A stretch of 64,000 nt of DNA from NCBI GenBank assembly GCA_035650355.1, contig DASRHT010000031.1, forward strand, positions 62,001 to 126,000. The letters are read 5' to 3'. The DNA comes from DASRHT01 sp035650355 (GTDB lineage: Bacteria; Chloroflexota; Ktedonobacteria; Ktedonobacterales; Ktedonobacteraceae). Both the position numbers and the translations under genes were made by a program. Positions 60,878-64,000 of the stretch are shown here, piece after piece; positions within the stretch are counted from its first letter, which is position 1, and each line of letters opens with the position of its first letter. The notes beneath the pieces are model-generated. The model did no database searches, had not been told where the DNA came from, and saw only the letters and a list, made by a program, of their open reading frames with translations.

Positions 60878-63508
60878 TTGATCTATCTCGATCACCTGCT
60901 GGACGCCATCAATGGCGTTTTGCGATACGCTGGCACGCAGGCTCGTTTTGATGCCTTCAGCCACGATAGCCGTCAGCTTCTACCGGGCGAGTTGTTTGTA
61001 GCAGTGCGCGGCGAACGGGGCGATGGACACGATTTTTTGTTTGATGCGATGCAGCGTGGAGCGGCAGGGCTGCTGGTTGAGGCCAGATTTATCAACGCTC
61101 TTCCCGACGAGATGCAGACAAGGCTTGAACAGGCCAATATCGCGACGATCCTCGTCGAGGATACACGTCTTGCCTTACAGCGTTACGCCAGGGCGATACT
61201 CGAACGGTGGCACCCGACGGTTATTGCCGTTACCGGCAGCGTCGGCAAAACCAGCACGAAGGAAGCCATCGCCAGCATGCTTTCCGGCAATTTCGCAACC
61301 TTTAGAAGCTGGCAGAACTACAACGATCTGTTGGGATTGCCCCTATCGCTGGGACGGCTGGAAGAACGGCATGAATATGCCGTCCTGGAGCTGGGGTGCG
61401 ACCACCCCGGAGAGATTGCGGCTCTCTGTCGCATTGCGCGCCCGCACATCGGCATTCTTACCAATATCAGCCCCGCGCACCTGCAATATTTCGGCTCGCT
61501 TGAGCACTTTGCCGACGAGCTAGGCACGCTTTTTTCCGCCATTGCCGATGGTGGAAGAGCGATCTTCAACCAGGACGATCCCCTGATACAGGCACAGCTC
61601 GCTCATATAGCAAAAAAGCATGATATCGCTCATTATCATGCTTTTGCGCCATCTCAGGTGCAGGATGTTCAGGTCACATGGGCAGGGGTTAGTGGCCTAT
61701 TTTCGGGCAGCGAAGAGGGAGGTATTCCCCTGCAACACCCTGTCAGGCTGGCTTCCCATCTTCTCGGCTCGCATCATATTGCAACCATGCTGGCAACCTG
61801 TTACGTCAGCCAGATTTGCGGGATGAACGCAGAAGAATTTCAACAAGCGATAGAGCAGCTTCGCCCGCTTGCGGGCAGGCTTAACCCGCTCCCGGGCATC
61901 TATGGCACGACGCTGCTTGATGATAGCCATAATGCCACGCCAGCCAGTATGCTCGCGGGATTGGCCACGCTCAAAACACTCCCCGCAGGTCAGCGTATCG
62001 CCGTTCTCGGTGACATGCTCAGCCTGGGCAGCTACGAGGAAGAGGCCCATCACATGATAGGTGATGCCGCGGCGCAGAGCGTGGACTATCTGGTGACGCG
62101 AGGCGAACGAGCAGCCATAATCGCGGCAGAGGCAAAGCGCGCCGGACTGGCGGAGGAGCGAGTCGTTGTGACTTCAACCCACGAAGACGCGGCGGCGGCG
62201 GTGCGCAGCTTCATCGAACCAGGAAGATCGGCCAGAGAGCAGGTCGGGACACCTGATGTCATTCTGATCAAAGGTTCGGAAGATATGCGTATGGAGCGCG
62301 TCACCGAACGACTGATGGCGCAAACGGAGCAGGCGCAGGAAAAGCTGGTGCGCCAGACTCCGGGCTGGAAACAGATCGTGGTGATGCGCCCGGAGCGGCC
62401 CACCTGGGTCGAAATCGATCTGAGCGCCATCGCCAACAATACGCGCAGACTCAAAGAGCTGGTTGGCCCCCGGGTTCAGGTGCTCGTCAGCCTCAAAGCC
62501 GATGCTTACGGTCACGGTGCTTTGAAAGTTGCGCGCACCGTGCTGCACAACGGCGCGAGCATGCTAGGAGTCGCGACGGTAAGCGAGGCCACGCCGCTGC
62601 GCGAGGCTGGTATTGCAGCCCCGATTCTCGTTTTTGGCTACATCCCGCTCTGGCAGATGCGCGAGGCGGTTCGCCTGGGAGTGACCGTTACACTCTACTC
62701 GCTTGAAGCTGCTCAGAGTCTCTCGCGAGCCGCGCTTGCTCTGGGGAAAACCGTCAAGGTGCATATCAAAGTTGATAGCGGCATGGGACGGCTGGGTATA
62801 CGAGCTGAACAGGTGGCGGAAGTGGTCAGACTGGTCCAGGCAATAGGAGCCCTGCCAGGACTGGAATACGAGGGCATTTATACCCATTTCGCCACAGCCG
62901 ATGCCAGCAACCAGGAGCACGCGCGCAGGCAGCTTGAGCGTTTCCAGCAGGTCTTGCGCGCCCTGGAAGAACAGCAGTTGCGCCCGCCCATCGTTCATGC
63001 CGCCAACAGCGCCGCCACCATCAGCCTGCCCGAGTCGCATTTCGATATGGTCCGGCCAGGTATCGCCATTTATGGATTGGACCCCTCAGCCGAAGTGCGT
63101 TTACCGGAAGGATTCCACGCCGCACTCTCCTTTAAAACGCAGGTGGCCCAGGTGAAAATGGTGCCGGCAGGAGAATGCATCAGCTACGGCTGTACCTACA
63201 TCACCGACCGCCCTACGCTCATAGCAATATTGCCCGTGGGGTACGCTGATGGATTTCGGCGCTCCCCCCGCAACTGGGGAACGGTACTGCTTCACGGGCA
63301 GGAGGCTCCTATTCTGGGCCGCGTCTGCATGGACCAATGCATCGTTGATGTAACGCATCTCCCACAAACGCGCATGGGGGACGAGGTCGTATTAATTGGA
63401 CGCCAGGGCGAAGCCGCTTTGACAGCAGAACAGGCGGCAGAGCGCCTGGGCACAATCAATTATGAAGTGGTTGCGGAGATTCTTGCTCGCGTACCGCGCG
63501 TGGACTAA
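60878..63508 (+). CDS. murF-alr: Bifunctional MurF (D-Ala-D-Ala-adding ligase) - alanine racemase fusion
   Basis: 876 residues from TTG 60878, chosen because GGAGG lies 5 nt before it; codons back to 60776 fall in REP repeats. The first half is MurF: FDAFSHDSRQLLPGELFVAV, P-loop TGSVGKTSTKE (about 118-126), YNDLLGLPLSLGRL, LLDDSHNATPASM. From about 500 follows alanine racemase with PLP lysine K540 in SLKADAYGHG, then KVDSGMGRLG, SYGCTYITDRPT and LPVGYADGFRR. It makes D-alanine and joins D-Ala-D-Ala to UDP-MurNAc-tripeptide. Such fusions are known from Bacteroidetes. Confidence 0.95.
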   Translation: MIYLDHLLDAINGVLRYAGTQARFDAFSHDSRQLLPGELFVAVRGERGDGHDFLFDAMQRGAAGLLVEARFINALPDEMQTRLEQANIATILVEDTRLALQRYARAILERWHPTVIAVTGSVGKTSTKEAIASMLSGNFATFRSWQNYNDLLGLPLSLGRLEERHEYAVLELGCDHPGEIAALCRIARPHIGILTNISPAHLQYFGSLEHFADELGTLFSAIADGGRAIFNQDDPLIQAQLAHIAKKHDIAHYHAFAPSQVQDVQVTWAGVSGLFSGSEEGGIPLQHPVRLASHLLGSHHIATMLATCYVSQICGMNAEEFQQAIEQLRPLAGRLNPLPGIYGTTLLDDSHNATPASMLAGLATLKTLPAGQRIAVLGDMLSLGSYEEEAHHMIGDAAAQSVDYLVTRGERAAIIAAEAKRAGLAEERVVVTSTHEDAAAAVRSFIEPGRSAREQVGTPDVILIKGSEDMRMERVTERLMAQTEQAQEKLVRQTPGWKQIVVMRPERPTWVEIDLSAIANNTRRLKELVGPRVQVLVSLKADAYGHGALKVARTVLHNGASMLGVATVSEATPLREAGIAAPILVFGYIPLWQMREAVRLGVTVTLYSLEAAQSLSRAALALGKTVKVHIKVDSGMGRLGIRAEQVAEVVRLVQAIGALPGLEYEGIYTHFATADASNQEHARRQLERFQQVLRALEEQQLRPPIVHAANSAATISLPESHFDMVRPGIAIYGLDPSAEVRLPEGFHAALSFKTQVAQVKMVPAGECISYGCTYITDRPTLIAILPVGYADGFRRSPRNWGTVLLHGQEAPILGRVCMDQCIVDVTHLPQTRMGDEVVLIGRQGEAALTAEQAAERLGTINYEVVAEILARVPRVD

Positions 63509-63567
63509 ATAGATATCGTATAATTGAAGGATGAGATTACTATTTTTTGCTTGCAAAGCGTGGTTTT

Positions 63568-64000
63568 ATGAATAAACATCGACAAATACAGCATTACACT
63601 GTTTCGCTGGCCCTTTTGCTCATTGCCATCATCAGTTCGGCTTGCACTGGCAGAGCAACGATTACTCCGCCAACTCCTAAAGTGACACCTGCGCCCACAC
63701 AGCCGATAACCGCGCAACAGTTACTCTCGGGTCCGGTGGTTTATGTCGCCCTGGGAGCCTCCGATGCTGTGGGTATAGGCAGCGCGCAACCGGGATCGCA
63801 GGGATATGTACCGCTGGTGGCGAACCGTCTTCCTAAGGGATCTCACGTCATCAATCTGGGCATTAGCGGCATCCACCTGCACCAGGCGCTGAGCGAAGAG
63901 CTGCCTCTCGTTTTCTCAACGTCGCCCAACCTGATCACCATCTGGCTGGTGGCAAACGACTTTGTAGCGGGCGTCCCTTATAGCAGCTATATGCAAGATC
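63568..64000 (+). CDS. SGNH/GDSL-hydrolase-like lipoprotein (3' truncated by window)
   Basis: The frame opens at ATG 63568 and runs off the window. A signal peptide ends in the lipobox ISSAC (Cys27), followed by a Thr/Pro linker. VYVALGASDAVGIGSAQPGS carries the nucleophile serine of block I of SGNH hydrolases (GxSx, here GASD); HVINLGISGIHLHQAL gives block II glycine and IWLVANDFVAG gives the block III N-D. It is probably a surface esterase or lipase. It begins 59 nt behind murF-alr, with TATAAT at 63519-63524. Confidence 0.8.
   Translation, partial: MNKHRQIQHYTVSLALLLIAIISSACTGRATITPPTPKVTPAPTQPITAQQLLSGPVVYVALGASDAVGIGSAQPGSQGYVPLVANRLPKGSHVINLGISGIHLHQALSEELPLVFSTSPNLITIWLVANDFVAGVPYSSYMQD

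Overview
The window looks like a piece of a Chloroflexota chromosome, most probably from the Ktedonobacteria. This is an inference from gene content, not a database match: a DUF4012 protein, a fused MurF-alanine racemase, F420-type oxidoreductases, an R2-like ligand-binding oxidase, a paaE-less phenylacetyl-CoA-epoxidase-type cluster, an RHS/YD-repeat giant gene, and moderately GC-rich DNA sown with GTAGGGGCAGGGC palindromes. It is mostly ordinary chromosome; I see no phage, plasmid, integrase, CRISPR array, rRNA or tRNA.

Layout. 1-3913: an export operon (DUF5666-like tail, membrane-fusion adaptor, MacB-type ATPase and permease). 3980-6873: an ECF sigma factor, a 166-bp MITE-like element inserted at its stop codon, then selB. 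7047-11285: a PASTA-domain Ser/Thr kinase followed by minC-minD-minE. 11286-12858: a gene-poor stretch with a long hairpin and nested inverted repeats, then a membrane protein. 12955-16579: extradiol-dioxygenase-like protein, F420/deazaflavin family protein, FAA-hydrolase family protein, aroE with an arginase-like gene remnant in frame behind it. 16749-20214: a possible structured leader, NUDIX and LACTB2-like hydrolases, ABC1-family kinase-like protein. 20332-28678: M1 aminopeptidase with HEAT repeats, an HTH-acidic-DUF4012 membrane protein, R2-like oxidase with a clear promoter/operator, sugar isomerase-like protein. 28792-33138: Ste24-type protease, LLM oxidoreductase (the two genes overlap tail to tail), Na+/H+ antiporter, lipoprotein. 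33220-37229: enoyl-CoA hydratases and paaA-paaD(DUF59)-paaB-paaC-paaD(zinc ribbon). 37399-44345: lytic transglycosylase, endonuclease/phosphatase, dnaJ, dnaK, hrcA. 44586-47177: two SRPBCC paralogues and three small membrane proteins. 47370-54369: a tiny ORF and an RHS gene broken by three homopolymer frameshifts. 54862-64000: PBP1A, peptidase-MA-like protease, dprA, murF-alr fusion, start of an SGNH-hydrolase lipoprotein.

Several genes serve the envelope and division (PknB, MinCDE, PBP1A, MurF-Alr, lytic transglycosylase). The paa-like block plus enoyl-CoA hydratases and the dioxygenase/FAA pair point to aromatic or CoA-thioester catabolism.

The most unusual layer is non-coding. First, a dispersed REP-like palindrome, three copies of which supply the TAG stop codon of the neighbouring gene. 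Second, a set of unrelated, near-perfect 22-32 bp hairpins with 1-3 nt centres. Third, the MITE whose target duplication preserves a stop codon. I did not find a clear-cut new defence or mobile system; the best leads are the repeat/stop-codon pattern, the RHS locus, the split PaaD with a ligand-bearing PaaC, and the operator upstream of the R2-like oxidase.
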